Source: Ignavibacteriales bacterium (lineage in GTDB: Bacteria; Bacteroidota; Ignavibacteria; UBA10030). Taken from it: a stretch of DNA of 64,000 nucleotides. This document shows, in pieces, positions 8,335 through 17,407 of the stretch. A program made the translations under genes and the position numbers. The first letter of the stretch is position 1, and each line of letters begins with the position of its first letter. Below the pieces are notes generated by a model. It did not search any database and was not told the origin of the DNA. It worked only from the letters and a program-made list of their open reading frames with translations. The stretch is taken from positions 1-64,000 of the forward strand of contig JAPLFQ010000007.1 in assembly GCA_026390595.1 (NCBI GenBank), in the 5' to 3' direction.

Positions 8335-9801
8335 TCACTTATCCACGGCATGTGCGCGTGGATATTGCTGAAGCATACCGTTTCCCCGCATCAGCTTTTC
8401 TATTCCCGCCATATCCAGAGGCACAAAATCAGAGACGACTTCAGCACCACGATCTGTGATGACGATAAGGTCCTCACAACGGATACTAATCGACTCTTCC
8501 GGAATTGTGAACGCGGGTTCAATCGTGAACACCATACCTGCGCGCAGGGGGCCGTAATCTTGTCCGACGTCGTGAGTTGACATTCCAACCCAGTGGCCCA
8601 GCATTGCCCGTGGATTCTGAGACGATGACCGGAATGTGCCAACGAAACGCTTGGCGGCCGCTTCATAGACTGGTTTCGAAAAGGCTGTCTTCGAAAGAAT
8701 GCCATCCATCTCCCGGACGGCATCCAGCAAGATTGCTTGCGCCGTCGCCCCTGGCCGAATCGCCTTCAGAACAGACCGGTAGCATCCAACGTAAAACTCA
8801 TACAACTCGCGTTGGTGTGTGCTGAACGTTCCGTTCACGGGCCATGTCCGCGTCAAATCGCTCATGTAATATCCATAGTCTGGTGCAAAATCCATGAGGA
8901 GAAAATCTCCATCCTGCATTTTCCTCTTGTTGGCATTATAATGTCCCACCATTGCATTGGGCCCGCTCTGAATAAGCGAGAAGTACGCTTCCCCCTGCGC
9001 GCCGTTTCTGTAGTAGACGTACTTTGCAACAGCATCCAGTTCGTATTCCATGATCCCGGGTTTCGTCGATCGCATACACTCCATCAGGGCCAGACCGGAG
9101 AGTTGTGTTGCCTTCTTCATTAAAGCGATCTCACGCGGGCTTTTAATGAGCCGCAAGTTGTCCAATGGAGGGGTGAGATCCCTTATTTCGAATTGTGGAA
9201 ATCGCAGGCGGAGCAACTGAATGAAATTCCCTTCACGTGAAGCGCGGCCATCAAACGGATCCGCCGCAGCGTCTCCGACGGAGCGGACGGCAAGGTCGCG
9301 GCTCATTGCGAAACCCTCCGCAGGGCTGAATGGGGTAAAGAGTGTACGGAGTGTGTTTCCCCTCGCGTACCGGGCGAGATGCTCAGGCAGGAGATCAATA
9401 CCGTACACAGCATCGATTCCCGAGAGCTGTTTCACGGTAACAGCTTCTTCGGGTATCAGCGTTTTTCCTTCTGATCTCTCCCGGCCTTCGTTGCGATGGG
9501 GAAGATAGAGAGTTGCCCGTCGTGTTGAACCGTCAAGAAGAAGGTACGAGTGGGGAATCTCAATTCCGCTCAGATAGTAAAACTCGTTGGATTGGCGAAA
9601 GCGAACATAGCCGGCTGGTCCCGGGGCTCCCTGGAGTACAGCGATGGCCGAAGAACCGATGACATCGTACAGGGCGGCGCGTCGGGCGGCAAATTCTTCA
9701 GGCGGAAAGTCCGTCGTGAAGAGAGCAAACCCCTCTTGAGCCAGGGAGACCAACGGTGAGAAGACGAGAAGGCATATGAGGAGCAGTGTGTTCTTGCGCA
9801 T
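8335..9801 (-). CDS. Secreted M24-family Xaa-Pro peptidase
   Basis: A 488-residue protein with a clear signal peptide (LLLICLLVFSPLVSLAQ). An aminopeptidase-P N-terminal domain (AVLQGAPG, FRQSNEFYYLSGIE) precedes a pita-bread catalytic domain. Likely dinuclear metal ligands are visible in DFAPDYGYYMSDLTRTW, GHWVGMSTHDVG, FTIEPAFT and IRCEDLIVIT. It should remove N-terminal residues before proline in the periplasm or outside the cell. It is a single leftward gene between pdxJ and the D-threonine aldolase-like gene, and one of many exported peptidases here. Confidence 0.9.
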   Translation of the reverse strand: MRKNTLLLICLLVFSPLVSLAQEGFALFTTDFPPEEFAARRAALYDVIGSSAIAVLQGAPGPAGYVRFRQSNEFYYLSGIEIPHSYLLLDGSTRRATLYLPHRNEGRERSEGKTLIPEEAVTVKQLSGIDAVYGIDLLPEHLARYARGNTLRTLFTPFSPAEGFAMSRDLAVRSVGDAAADPFDGRASREGNFIQLLRLRFPQFEIRDLTPPLDNLRLIKSPREIALMKKATQLSGLALMECMRSTKPGIMEYELDAVAKYVYYRNGAQGEAYFSLIQSGPNAMVGHYNANKRKMQDGDFLLMDFAPDYGYYMSDLTRTWPVNGTFSTHQRELYEFYVGCYRSVLKAIRPGATAQAILLDAVREMDGILSKTAFSKPVYEAAAKRFVGTFRSSSQNPRAMLGHWVGMSTHDVGQDYGPLRAGMVFTIEPAFTIPEESISIRCEDLIVITDRGAEVVSDFVPLDMAGIEKLMRGNGMLQQYPRAHAVDK

Positions 9802-10005
9802 TAAGGTTTCTCTTCGATTGAGTTAGTAAAGCGGAACGTTTGAGTTCTGTATCATGATGTTGTGTGCCTTGCCGCCGGCCCGAAGGAGGAAGGAGAGGAA
9901 TCTTGTTCTGCCGCAGAGGGTGTGAGAAGCGGCAGAAGAAAAACGCAGATCGTCAGTCTCATGGGTCATTCGTAGAGAGTTGGCTGAGGGAGACATTGTG
10001 GAACG

Positions 10006-10722
10006 TTAGCTCGCCTCAACGAGGGAGCGCATTTCCTGGACGGCGGATTCCAGGCCAACGAACATCGAGCGGACGATGACTGCAAAACCAATGCTGAGTT
10101 CATCGATTTCCGGGATAGCGGCAATTGCACCGACATTGACATAGTTGAGACCATGGCCTGCGTGGACGCCAAGACCAAGCGATTTGGCAAGGGACGCGGA
10201 TTCTTTGACCTGCGCCAAACACACTTCCTGTTCACGGGGAGTGTGAGCTTCGGAATACTCGCCCGTGTGAATCTCGATCATGTCGGTACCAATTTCGCGT
10301 GCCGCCCTGATCTGCTCCACGATCGGATTCACAAAAAGACTCACCTTGATCTTGTGATCGTGGAATGTTCTGATGACGTCGAGAAGATGTTTCTTGCCGG
10401 CGACAACATCGAGCCCGTCCTCTGTTGTCAGCTCCTGCCGCCGCTCGGGGACGAGCGTGACGAAATCAGGAACCACCTCGAGCGCAACCCCGATGATATC
10501 CCCAGTTGCAGCCATTTCGAGATCGAGCTTGGTTGTAATGGTCTTTCGAAGTTCCCGGACGTCGGCATCGCGGATGTGCCGCCGGTCCTCACGGAGGTGA
10601 CACACAATACCGCGGGCGCCGGCTGTCTCACAAATCCGGACCGCCTGCACGAGGCTTGGTTCAGTCCCTCCCCGGGCATTTCGGAGTGTGGCAAGATGGT
10701 CGATGTTGATGGCTAAGCGCAT
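10006..10722 (-). CDS. pdxJ: Pyridoxine 5'-phosphate synthase PdxJ
   Basis: A 238-residue cytoplasmic TIM-barrel enzyme that condenses 1-deoxy-D-xylulose 5-phosphate with 3-amino-2-oxopropyl phosphate in vitamin B6 synthesis. The start MRLAINIDHLATLRNARGG is diagnostic, and HLREDRRHI, TLVPERRQELTTEDGLD, IHTGEYSEA and VHAGHGLNY are all present. Length matches the family. It is monocistronic as far as visible and divergent from the outer-membrane protein gene at 10911; the product supplies PLP for the several PLP enzymes nearby. No other pdx gene lies in the window. Confidence 0.97.
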   Translation of the reverse strand: MRLAINIDHLATLRNARGGTEPSLVQAVRICETAGARGIVCHLREDRRHIRDADVRELRKTITTKLDLEMAATGDIIGVALEVVPDFVTLVPERRQELTTEDGLDVVAGKKHLLDVIRTFHDHKIKVSLFVNPIVEQIRAAREIGTDMIEIHTGEYSEAHTPREQEVCLAQVKESASLAKSLGLGVHAGHGLNYVNVGAIAAIPEIDELSIGFAVIVRSMFVGLESAVQEMRSLVEAS

Positions 10723-10853
10723 ACGGGCCTCTTAAAATGTAATCAGCTTCCACTCCTAATATACGAAAATACAGACTCTTTGGGAATTTTGATGAAAAAG
10801 GAGATCTTCCGGTGCATCCGATGCCGGGCGCATCTCACCTCGCCCGCCGCAAC

Positions 10854-10866
10854 TTTTGCGGCAAAA
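10854..10866. promoter_or_regulatory. Perfect TTTTGC-G-GCAAAA palindrome in divergent promoter region
   Basis: A 13-base perfect palindrome lies 45 bases before the outer-membrane protein start, in the 188-base region between divergent pdxJ and that gene. It could be an operator; there is no second copy nearby and no assigned regulator. Confidence 0.3.
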
Positions 10867-10910
10867 TCACCGTAGGTTGAGAAAGCCACAACACTTTCCG
10901 AGGTGATGCC

Positions 10911-12605
10911 ATGAATACCCTTTCAAGAATCTCCATGATATGTATGTGCGCCGTCTTTATTCTGGCAGCTACGGAGGCACAAACCACAAAAAAAGAGAAT
11001 GCTGAGAATGACAAACATGAAAGTCTCGGTCAACGGATAGGATCAATCGTCGAAGGTGTGATCGACAAGCTTGAAAAGGAATTCTCGGGCCGTTCCGACG
11101 AAACGGGTTTGAGAAAGGACTCATCGAAAAAGCTTCATGGACAACCATCGCAGGGTGATATGTTCACGAAAGTGAACGAAGACAGCAATGTAACGTACCA
11201 GGGGAACACGGTCATCCAGAGGGGCGATACTCTCAATACGAATGTGATCGTCAAGGGGGGCGACCTCACCATCTATGGGCACGTCAATGGCGACGTTCTT
11301 GTCATCGGCGGAGACGTCTACCTGCGGGACGGGGCGTATGTGGGTGGTAACATCAAGGTCATCAATGGCGAAGTCAATAAAGATGACGATGCGATTGTTA
11401 TGGGATATATTGACAAGGGCAGTTCCAAGAAAGAGAAAGCCTACAGAGAAGAAGAGAAAAACTTCAGAAGATCCTCTACGAAACTTAACGCAAACTGGGT
11501 CAGCGAGACGACCAATCTGGATAATTTCATTTTCCGGTACAACCGCGTTGAAGGTCTGTTCCTCGGTGTGGGATCGGAGAAGCGATACTATTGGGACAAT
11601 CAACGTTCCTACAGTCTCTACGGTTCAGCGGGATACGGGTTCAAGTCCCACCACTGGCGCGGTAACCTGGGGTTGAGCAGGCAATTCGCTTTCGACGACG
11701 GACAGCTGATTGAAATTGAAGCCGAAGCGCACAGCCTTACGGATACGAAAGACGATTGGCTTATTGGTGTACAGGAAAACACTGCTGCGGCTCTTTTGAT
11801 TCACGAAGACTACCGTGATTACTATCGCCGGGATGGATATGGTATTAACCTTGGATATGCCACCCAGCGCGAGTACATCACCGGTCAACTTAAAGTAGGG
11901 TATTTGGCGGATGAGTACCGGTCTATGGAAAATCAGACGGAATGGTCTTTCTTCGGAGGGAGCAAGCAGTTCCGTCCGAATCCGGCGATCGACGATGGAA
12001 AGATGGGAAGCATCTTCACCTCGGCCGGACTCAGCACCGTGACGTCCACAATCTATGGTCCTGAAGGGTGGAGCATACTGGCGACGGCAGAGGTTGCTGA
12101 CAAAAATCTTGGTGGAGTGTACACGTTCAACCGGTATGTTGCCGATGTGCGCCGCTACCAGCCGTTGGGACGATACGACAATCTTAATATCCGCGTTCGC
12201 GTAGGGTCATCCGAAGGAGCACTCCCGCTTCAGAAGACATTCGAGATCGGGGGGCTTGGAACAGTCCAGGGTTTTCCGTTCAAAGGTGAGATGGGAAACC
12301 GGATGGTACTGATGAACGCAGAGTTGATCGTCAATGGTGATTTTCTCGGTGATCTCAGTTTCTGGCCGAGTTGGCTGATGCGCGGCATCAATCTGCTGGT
12401 CCTCACAGATGCAGGTCTTGTGCGCACGGTAGATAACGGAGCACTCTGGACGAATGGCTTCGACGGAATCAAAATCTCGGATTTCAGACATGATGTCGGG
12501 GCCGGTGTGGCGTCGCGCAGCGGTGCCTTCCGGCTGGCATTTGTTTGGCGTACGGACAGGAGTGAACCGGCTCGTTTCATTTTCCGGTTCTCGCGTCCCT
12601 TCTGA
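10911..12605 (+). CDS. Outer-membrane beta-barrel protein with bactofilin-like repeat domain
   Basis: A 564-residue exported protein. It has a signal peptide (about 1-23), then a charged linker. Residues about 98-168 are a short right-handed beta-helix-like segment of valine/glycine repeats (VIVKGGDLTIYGHVNGDVL) as in bactofilin/polymer-forming proteins. From about 190 it is a beta-barrel rich in alternating aromatic residues, with an Omp85/BamA-like patch (FEIGGLGTVQGFPFKGEMGNRM) and a terminal RFSRPF. The final Phe is the usual Bam-recognised end of an outer-membrane barrel. No POTRA domain is evident. A strong terminator follows. Function unknown. Confidence 0.75.
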   Translation: MNTLSRISMICMCAVFILAATEAQTTKKENAENDKHESLGQRIGSIVEGVIDKLEKEFSGRSDETGLRKDSSKKLHGQPSQGDMFTKVNEDSNVTYQGNTVIQRGDTLNTNVIVKGGDLTIYGHVNGDVLVIGGDVYLRDGAYVGGNIKVINGEVNKDDDAIVMGYIDKGSSKKEKAYREEEKNFRRSSTKLNANWVSETTNLDNFIFRYNRVEGLFLGVGSEKRYYWDNQRSYSLYGSAGYGFKSHHWRGNLGLSRQFAFDDGQLIEIEAEAHSLTDTKDDWLIGVQENTAAALLIHEDYRDYYRRDGYGINLGYATQREYITGQLKVGYLADEYRSMENQTEWSFFGGSKQFRPNPAIDDGKMGSIFTSAGLSTVTSTIYGPEGWSILATAEVADKNLGGVYTFNRYVADVRRYQPLGRYDNLNIRVRVGSSEGALPLQKTFEIGGLGTVQGFPFKGEMGNRMVLMNAELIVNGDFLGDLSFWPSWLMRGINLLVLTDAGLVRTVDNGALWTNGFDGIKISDFRHDVGAGVASRSGAFRLAFVWRTDRSEPARFIFRFSRPF

Positions 12606-12630
12606 GAAAACATAGAGTGCAGCCGCTTGA

Positions 12631-12663
12631 GAAAAAGGTCGGACGCCACGTCCGACCTTTTTC
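12631..12663 (+). terminator. Rho-independent terminator after the barrel protein gene
   Basis: A perfect 14-bp stem with a GCCAC loop starts 26 bases after the stop codon. The 3' arm ends in five T and continues TTCTTT. The A-rich 5' arm would also form a U-tract on the other strand, but no leftward gene converges here. Confidence 0.9.
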
Positions 12664-12862
12664 TTTGCTTACCGGTGGCTATGGCTTCGTAAGTCCCGGG
12701 TGACAGACGCTGTTTCCTCAACCATGCCACCCCATGAAAGAGATGCGATTGTGAAAATTTCCCCCTATCTTCAGAGCAGTGACAAAGAAGTGAAATGACG
12801 CACCGTGTCGGTCTTCTTCTGTCAGCCCGCTCGCTCTGAGCAATCATCAGATCAACTCACGT

Positions 12863-14083
12863 TTGCAGATTTCCCCTATGAACAACCCTCAATCACCGGA
12901 TCACTCTCTCATAAGCTCGGCGCTGGCTCGGGAACTTTTTGACGTGTATGAGACCTGCCGTGTTTCGGAAATTGCCTCCCGCAGGTTTGGCCAGGCCGAC
13001 ATGCTTCGCTGGCTGGAGCCGCTGAACGCGGCGAACTTCTTTTCGACAACACCGTTGGGGATCTCCGCCGAAGGGCGAACCATCTCTCTGCTTCGGCTCG
13101 GAAGGGGAACAGTGAAAGTCCTTCTCTGGTCGCAAATGCATGGAGATGAATCAACCGCCACCATGGCATTGCTGGACATCCTCAGCTTCTTCCGGCGGAA
13201 TCCCGATCATCGAGCGACGCGCGCGATTCTCGATTCGCTTGATCTTCTGATGATACCGATGCTCAACCCGGATGGAGCAGAGAGGTTTCAGCGACGTACA
13301 GCCCAATCTATTGATATGAATCGCGACGCGCTTGCGCTGGAAACTCCTGAGGCACGTATTCTGAAAGAGATTCAACAGACGCACCGTCCGCAATTCGGGT
13401 TCAATCTTCACGATCAGGATCCGCGTTACACGGTCGGGAATACAAGGGATGTCAGCACGATTGCGTTGCTCGCTCCCGCATATGATGAATCACGAGCCGA
13501 CAACGCTGTGCGGGAGGCCGCGAAGAAAGTTGCCTCGGTGTTTGCGTCTGCAGTACAGGAGTTTATCCCGGGTCATGTCTCGAAGTACGACGACACGTTT
13601 GAGCCGCGCGCGTTTGGAGACAATATTCAACAATGGGGAACGAGCACGGTCCTGGTTGAGTCGGGCGGATGGCCGGGCGATCGCGACAAAATGTTCATCC
13701 GTAAACTCAACTATGTTGGCTTGCTCATCAGCCTGTATGCTCTCGCAACCGAAACGTTTCAGCAGGCAGACCTTGCGATCTATGAGGGGCTTCCGTTCGG
13801 GACGAAGTTCCTGTACGATGTCATTCTTCGAAACGCACGGTTGAAAGCGAACGATCAAGTGCCTGCGGCCGTTGTCGATATTGGTATCAACCTTGACGAG
13901 GAGCTGAACGCGGAGACGGGACAAGTGGAATTGGTGGGGAAGGTCGTCGACATTGGTGATCTCCGGGTCTACGGTGCATTCAGTGAAATTGATGCTCATA
14001 ATGCACTTTTCAACGGCGGAGAGATGCGGATGGACCAGCGTTTTTCCTCCAGGCAGGTTGAGGCGCTGACAGCCGGGCATTGA
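12863..14083 (+). CDS. M14-family zinc carboxypeptidase-like protein
   Basis: A 406-residue protein with the M14 zinc site: HGDESTA supplies His93 and Glu96, NLHDQD the later His, and TVLVESGGW the catalytic-glutamate region. NPDGAERFQRR and SIDMNRD match the substrate-binding Asn-Arg region. No signal peptide is seen, so it is probably cytoplasmic. It may cleave a peptide or peptidoglycan fragment; the substrate is unknown. A start at 12878 (MNNPQSPDH) is equally possible. It lies between a terminator and a separate sigma-factor promoter, so it is probably monocistronic. Confidence 0.8.
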   Translation: MQISPMNNPQSPDHSLISSALARELFDVYETCRVSEIASRRFGQADMLRWLEPLNAANFFSTTPLGISAEGRTISLLRLGRGTVKVLLWSQMHGDESTATMALLDILSFFRRNPDHRATRAILDSLDLLMIPMLNPDGAERFQRRTAQSIDMNRDALALETPEARILKEIQQTHRPQFGFNLHDQDPRYTVGNTRDVSTIALLAPAYDESRADNAVREAAKKVASVFASAVQEFIPGHVSKYDDTFEPRAFGDNIQQWGTSTVLVESGGWPGDRDKMFIRKLNYVGLLISLYALATETFQQADLAIYEGLPFGTKFLYDVILRNARLKANDQVPAAVVDIGINLDEELNAETGQVELVGKVVDIGDLRVYGAFSEIDAHNALFNGGEMRMDQRFSSRQVEALTAGH

Positions 14084-14109
14084 CTGTTGTTCCTCTGTGC
14101 ACCGTTGTA

Positions 14110-14138
14110 TTGCACTCAGGAGCGGATTTTGCTACCTT
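14110..14138 (+). promoter_or_regulatory. Predicted sigma70 promoter with long leader before ECF sigma gene
   Basis: TTGCAC, a 17-base spacer and TACCTT. It would give a 5' leader of about 170 bases before the sigma-factor ATG. That leader holds a possible hairpin at 14236-14271 (GATCGT...ACGATC, with GGGC/GCCC inside). Confidence 0.5.
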
Positions 14139-14317
14139 GAAGCGCGAGTATCTTCACACTGCATCACCCCCGTTGGTACAGGGAATGTTGCCTGCCAGAG
14201 ACATTCAGGTTTTGAACCCCTGACAATGTTTACATGATCGTACTGCGGGCCGTCACTGAGTGCCCACGATCAATGGGCCGATTCATCTTTTCGAGTGGGA
14301 AATAGTCAAGGCGATCC

Positions 14318-14911
14318 ATGAATCCTGGCGTACAGGCTGTCGTTTCCCGGAGCACGAAGAAAAAGCACACCGAGTTTGAGGCAGAAGCATTGCCTCATAT
14401 GGACGTGCTGTACAACTTCGCTCTTCGTACGACCGGGAATGAAGCGGACGCCCGCGACCTGCTGCAGGAGACCTACCTCAAAGCGTATCGTTTCTGGGAT
14501 AAGTACGAGAAGGGAACGAATATCCGCGCGTGGTTGTTCAGGATTATGAAGAATTCGTACATCAACCGGTACCGAAAAGAAACGAAAGAACCGGACAAGG
14601 TTGATTACGAGGACATCGAGAATTTCTACAATACAATTCGTGCCGGATCGACGAATCCCAATGATCTCCAGGAGCAGCTCTACGGCAACCTGCTCGGCGA
14701 TGAGGTGACGAAGGCTCTACAGAGTTTGCCGGACGATTTTCGAACCGTCGTCATCCTCTGCGACATCGAGGGATTGACGTACGAGGAGATTGCGGAGTTC
14801 GTTGAGTGTCCAATCGGAACCGTCCGATCGCGCCTCCATCGGGGGCGGAAGCTATTGCAGGCAGTACTGTTCGAGTACGCGAAACAGCAGGGAATAATCA
14901 AAAGTGACTAG
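14318..14911 (+). CDS. ECF-type RNA polymerase sigma factor
   Basis: A 197-residue sigma-70-family protein with only regions 2 and 4. Region 2 (about 19-87) includes DARDLLQETYLKAYRFWDKY and IRAWLFRIMKNSYINRYRK. Region 4 (about 134-180) includes LPDDFRTVVILCDIEGLTYEEIAEF and GTVRSRLHRGRK. It resembles the SigH/RpoE-like ECF group that is paired with zinc anti-sigma factors. The next gene, 45 bases downstream, is such an anti-sigma factor, so the pair probably answers an envelope or thiol stress. Confidence 0.92.
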   Translation: MNPGVQAVVSRSTKKKHTEFEAEALPHMDVLYNFALRTTGNEADARDLLQETYLKAYRFWDKYEKGTNIRAWLFRIMKNSYINRYRKETKEPDKVDYEDIENFYNTIRAGSTNPNDLQEQLYGNLLGDEVTKALQSLPDDFRTVVILCDIEGLTYEEIAEFVECPIGTVRSRLHRGRKLLQAVLFEYAKQQGIIKSD

Positions 14912-14956
14912 GGAGGATAACAGAGTACTTGTTATCTTGCTCCGTGAGGTGGTGTT

Positions 14957-15790
14957 GTGGACTGTGAAGAAGCCCAGCGGCGCGCTGGTGATGCTATTGA
15001 TCGATCTCTTCCCAATGGTGTAGCAAGGGAATTCCAGGTTCATCTCGAGCAGTGCAAGCCTTGTCGAAGAGAGGTTGCGCTGGAACAACTGTCGAAACAC
15101 ATGGTTCGACAGAATGTGAAGCAGGTTGAGACCCCCCGCAGCGTTCAATCCCTTATCCTCAGTTCCCTTCGGCTCGAATTTGGTCAACAGGCATTGGTTG
15201 TCGGAGGATTGCTGTCCGGCTGGCAGCCTTTCCGCATCGTTGTACCGGCGCTGGCCGGCGGTATCATGGCCATTGTGTTTTTCCTGACGGTTAGTTCGCA
15301 GGCCGATCCCCGTAACCAGATGACGGCGCACACAGCGTCAAACGACCTCATCCATTTGTCATTCGGAAACTTCGCGCTTCTACAGTCGGGCAGGATGCAA
15401 TCGGCGATGGTGACATCGGCTCCCGAACATTTCGGCGATGTCTTTCGGACGAGCAATTTGCAGTTCGGCGTACACGTTCCCCGGTTCAGTAACTGCGATT
15501 GGTGCGGGGGGGCGTCCTTAGAGTGCAACGGCGTCAAGCAGGCGCACCTTCTCTACAAAATTGGACGCGAGCTTGTGTATGTATTCGAGGTGAGTGACGA
15601 TGATGCTCTGTATGGCACGCGGGTATCGCTCCCCCTTGCGGCCAAGAGAGGTCTCACGCAATCGGGGTGGTATACAGACCCCGATCATCCGGACTGCAAT
15701 GTAGTGTTGTGGAAAACAGATGAAGCGGTGTGTGTTGCGGTGTCAACAATGAAGAAGAGTCAACTCCTCGCGTTACTTACCACGAGATAA
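14957..15790 (+). CDS. Membrane-anchored zinc anti-sigma factor (ZAS type)
   Basis: A 277-residue protein starting at a GTG, seven bases after GAGG. The cytoplasmic N-terminus has the ZAS motif HLEQCKPC (H29, C33, C36) plus C3, which normally bind Zn2+ and hold the sigma factor. One membrane segment spans about 93-112. The periplasmic part ends in the C-terminal domain often seen in such anti-sigma factors (QAHLLYKIGRELVYVFEV, NVVLWKTDEAVCVAV). It has an extra cysteine cluster, NCDWCGGASLEC, which is unusual and might sense redox state or metal outside the membrane. Confidence 0.85.
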   Translation: MDCEEAQRRAGDAIDRSLPNGVAREFQVHLEQCKPCRREVALEQLSKHMVRQNVKQVETPRSVQSLILSSLRLEFGQQALVVGGLLSGWQPFRIVVPALAGGIMAIVFFLTVSSQADPRNQMTAHTASNDLIHLSFGNFALLQSGRMQSAMVTSAPEHFGDVFRTSNLQFGVHVPRFSNCDWCGGASLECNGVKQAHLLYKIGRELVYVFEVSDDDALYGTRVSLPLAAKRGLTQSGWYTDPDHPDCNVVLWKTDEAVCVAVSTMKKSQLLALLTTR

Positions 15791-15821
15791 GCCCCGTTCC
15801 GGGCAGTTTCCGCGTCACGCC

Positions 15822-16523
15822 CTACAAACCCTGATACAACCGTTCCGCGAGTGAGCGCGGCAAACCGGCTTTGCGGATTTTTTGAGCGGCTGCCTCAACG
15901 TCATATCCGACCCGGATGTTTTCGTACGACCATGCGTCGGTATCGAATATCCCGAAGCTCAGGTGCGGGTTCCCGTCGCGGGGTTGACCCACACTCCCTA
16001 CGTTTACGATGAAGCGTCCTGATCGCTCGACAGCAGGTACTTTTTCCCTTCCCGAGAAAATGACGGGGATATGCGAGTGCCCGATGAAACAGATCTTCTC
16101 AGCAAAGGCCTCGAATGCCTCCCGGGTATCGAACTCACTGATAACGTAGTGCCATTCCTCAGGCTCAAAGGGGGACGCATGGGAAAACAGCAGATCTCCC
16201 TGCGGCTTCATCTGCGGAAGATCCTTCAGGAAGCTCTTGTTTTCTTCGAGAAGGGCGCCCAAGGTCCAGATGGCGGAAAGCTGGGCGTTGAGCGTGAATT
16301 GATTTGCGACTGAAAGATCAATCGCTGCAGCATCATGGTTTCCCTGGAGGATAACCGAACACCGTGAACGAATCAGCCCGAGACATTCATTCGGATTCGC
16401 GCCGTAGCCAACAGTGTCCCCGAGGCAGACAACCTCATCAACGCGTCGGGATTCCATCGCCCCAAATGCGCTGGTCAGCGCTTCAAGGTTGGAGTGTACA
16501 TCAGATATGATTGCAATTCGCAC
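15822..16523 (-). CDS. Metallophosphoesterase (YfcE/calcineurin-like)
   Basis: A 233-residue cytoplasmic phosphoesterase with the full dimetal motif set: SDVHSN, CLGDTVGYG, QGNHDAA, FSHASP and IGHSH. The length and motif spacing fit the YfcE/MJ0936-like single-domain phosphodiesterases. The natural substrate is not predictable. It converges on the anti-sigma gene with a 31-base gap and starts about 100 bases from the DinB gene. Confidence 0.88.
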   Translation of the reverse strand: MRIAIISDVHSNLEALTSAFGAMESRRVDEVVCLGDTVGYGANPNECLGLIRSRCSVILQGNHDAAAIDLSVANQFTLNAQLSAIWTLGALLEENKSFLKDLPQMKPQGDLLFSHASPFEPEEWHYVISEFDTREAFEAFAEKICFIGHSHIPVIFSGREKVPAVERSGRFIVNVGSVGQPRDGNPHLSFGIFDTDAWSYENIRVGYDVEAAAQKIRKAGLPRSLAERLYQGL

Positions 16524-16624
16524 GTCGATGCTCGAAGTTGTGACTGCCTGCCTGCTGTGAAAATGATTTCATGGATAAGGTAGCCAAAAGTTGGGCAAGA
16601 TCCCACGCCGTGTCCGCATGGCGC

Positions 16625-17065
16625 TTATCCGAGGATTTGCCTGAGATGGTGTTTCACGTGGCGGACATAGTCCACAAAAATGAATTCAAGAGTCACCGGA
16701 ACGTTGCCGCCAATAAAGCACATATTGTTTAACTTCTCGGCCGGAACATTGGTTCCAACGTGAAGCAAGTGAAGATTGTATACGTTCCAAAGCCGCACGA
16801 GGTTTTCCCACGATTCAGTCTGGTACGACTGTGTCGCGACCCAGCCTTCCTGTTCATAGTCCAGTAGCCTGATCTCGCTGCTCAGCTGCGCCCGAACAAA
16901 GCGCTGGTGATTGTTGCTGGCTGAATCGATGAGATGGCCGAGAATTTCCTTCCCGGACCATTTCCCCGGCGCAGGACGCACGCAGCTTTCGGTTTCAGAA
17001 ATGTTCAGAAGGCGCGGCAACGCCATTGCCAGCAATGACTCCAGTTCGATCCGCGCATTCTGCAT
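16625..17065 (-). CDS. DinB-like four-helix protein
   Basis: A 146-residue protein with a DinB/YfiT-like pattern: the PGKWSGKEILGHLIDSASNNHQRF region supplies one metal-binding histidine and DYVRHVKHHLRQI supplies two more near the C-terminus. The frame stays open to 17281 through a hydrophobic stretch, but MQNARIELESLL at 17065 has a purine-rich ribosome-binding site (AAAGGAAAAG) and a family-like beginning, so it was chosen. DinB-superfamily proteins include thiol-dependent transferases; the specific role here is unknown. Confidence 0.7.
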   Translation of the reverse strand: MQNARIELESLLAMALPRLLNISETESCVRPAPGKWSGKEILGHLIDSASNNHQRFVRAQLSSEIRLLDYEQEGWVATQSYQTESWENLVRLWNVYNLHLLHVGTNVPAEKLNNMCFIGGNVPVTLEFIFVDYVRHVKHHLRQILG

Positions 17066-17407
17066 TCTCGCTTTTCCTTTCCAGGCGATCCCTGCGACCC
17101 ATCGTGAAAATACGGCAAGCACCCATACCGACGCGGACATTCCAATCAGAAGAAGAATGAAGGCGGGCGCATATCCATCGGGAGGTCCGAGAAGAAGCAG
17201 CTTCAGGATGAGGTGTGAATCCTTGCCGGGATGCCACACGGAAGTTTGACTAAATGTATGGATAATCAGAAGCGTAATCAATGACGGTTGCCAATGGTGC
17301 GGAATCTCTTAGATTATAGAAGAGAAGAACGAGGCTGGAACTATCGCGCTCCCAGCCCGGTATACCAACAGAAACAGAGAACATCACGAACGAAGGAAGG
17401 CGAAGCG

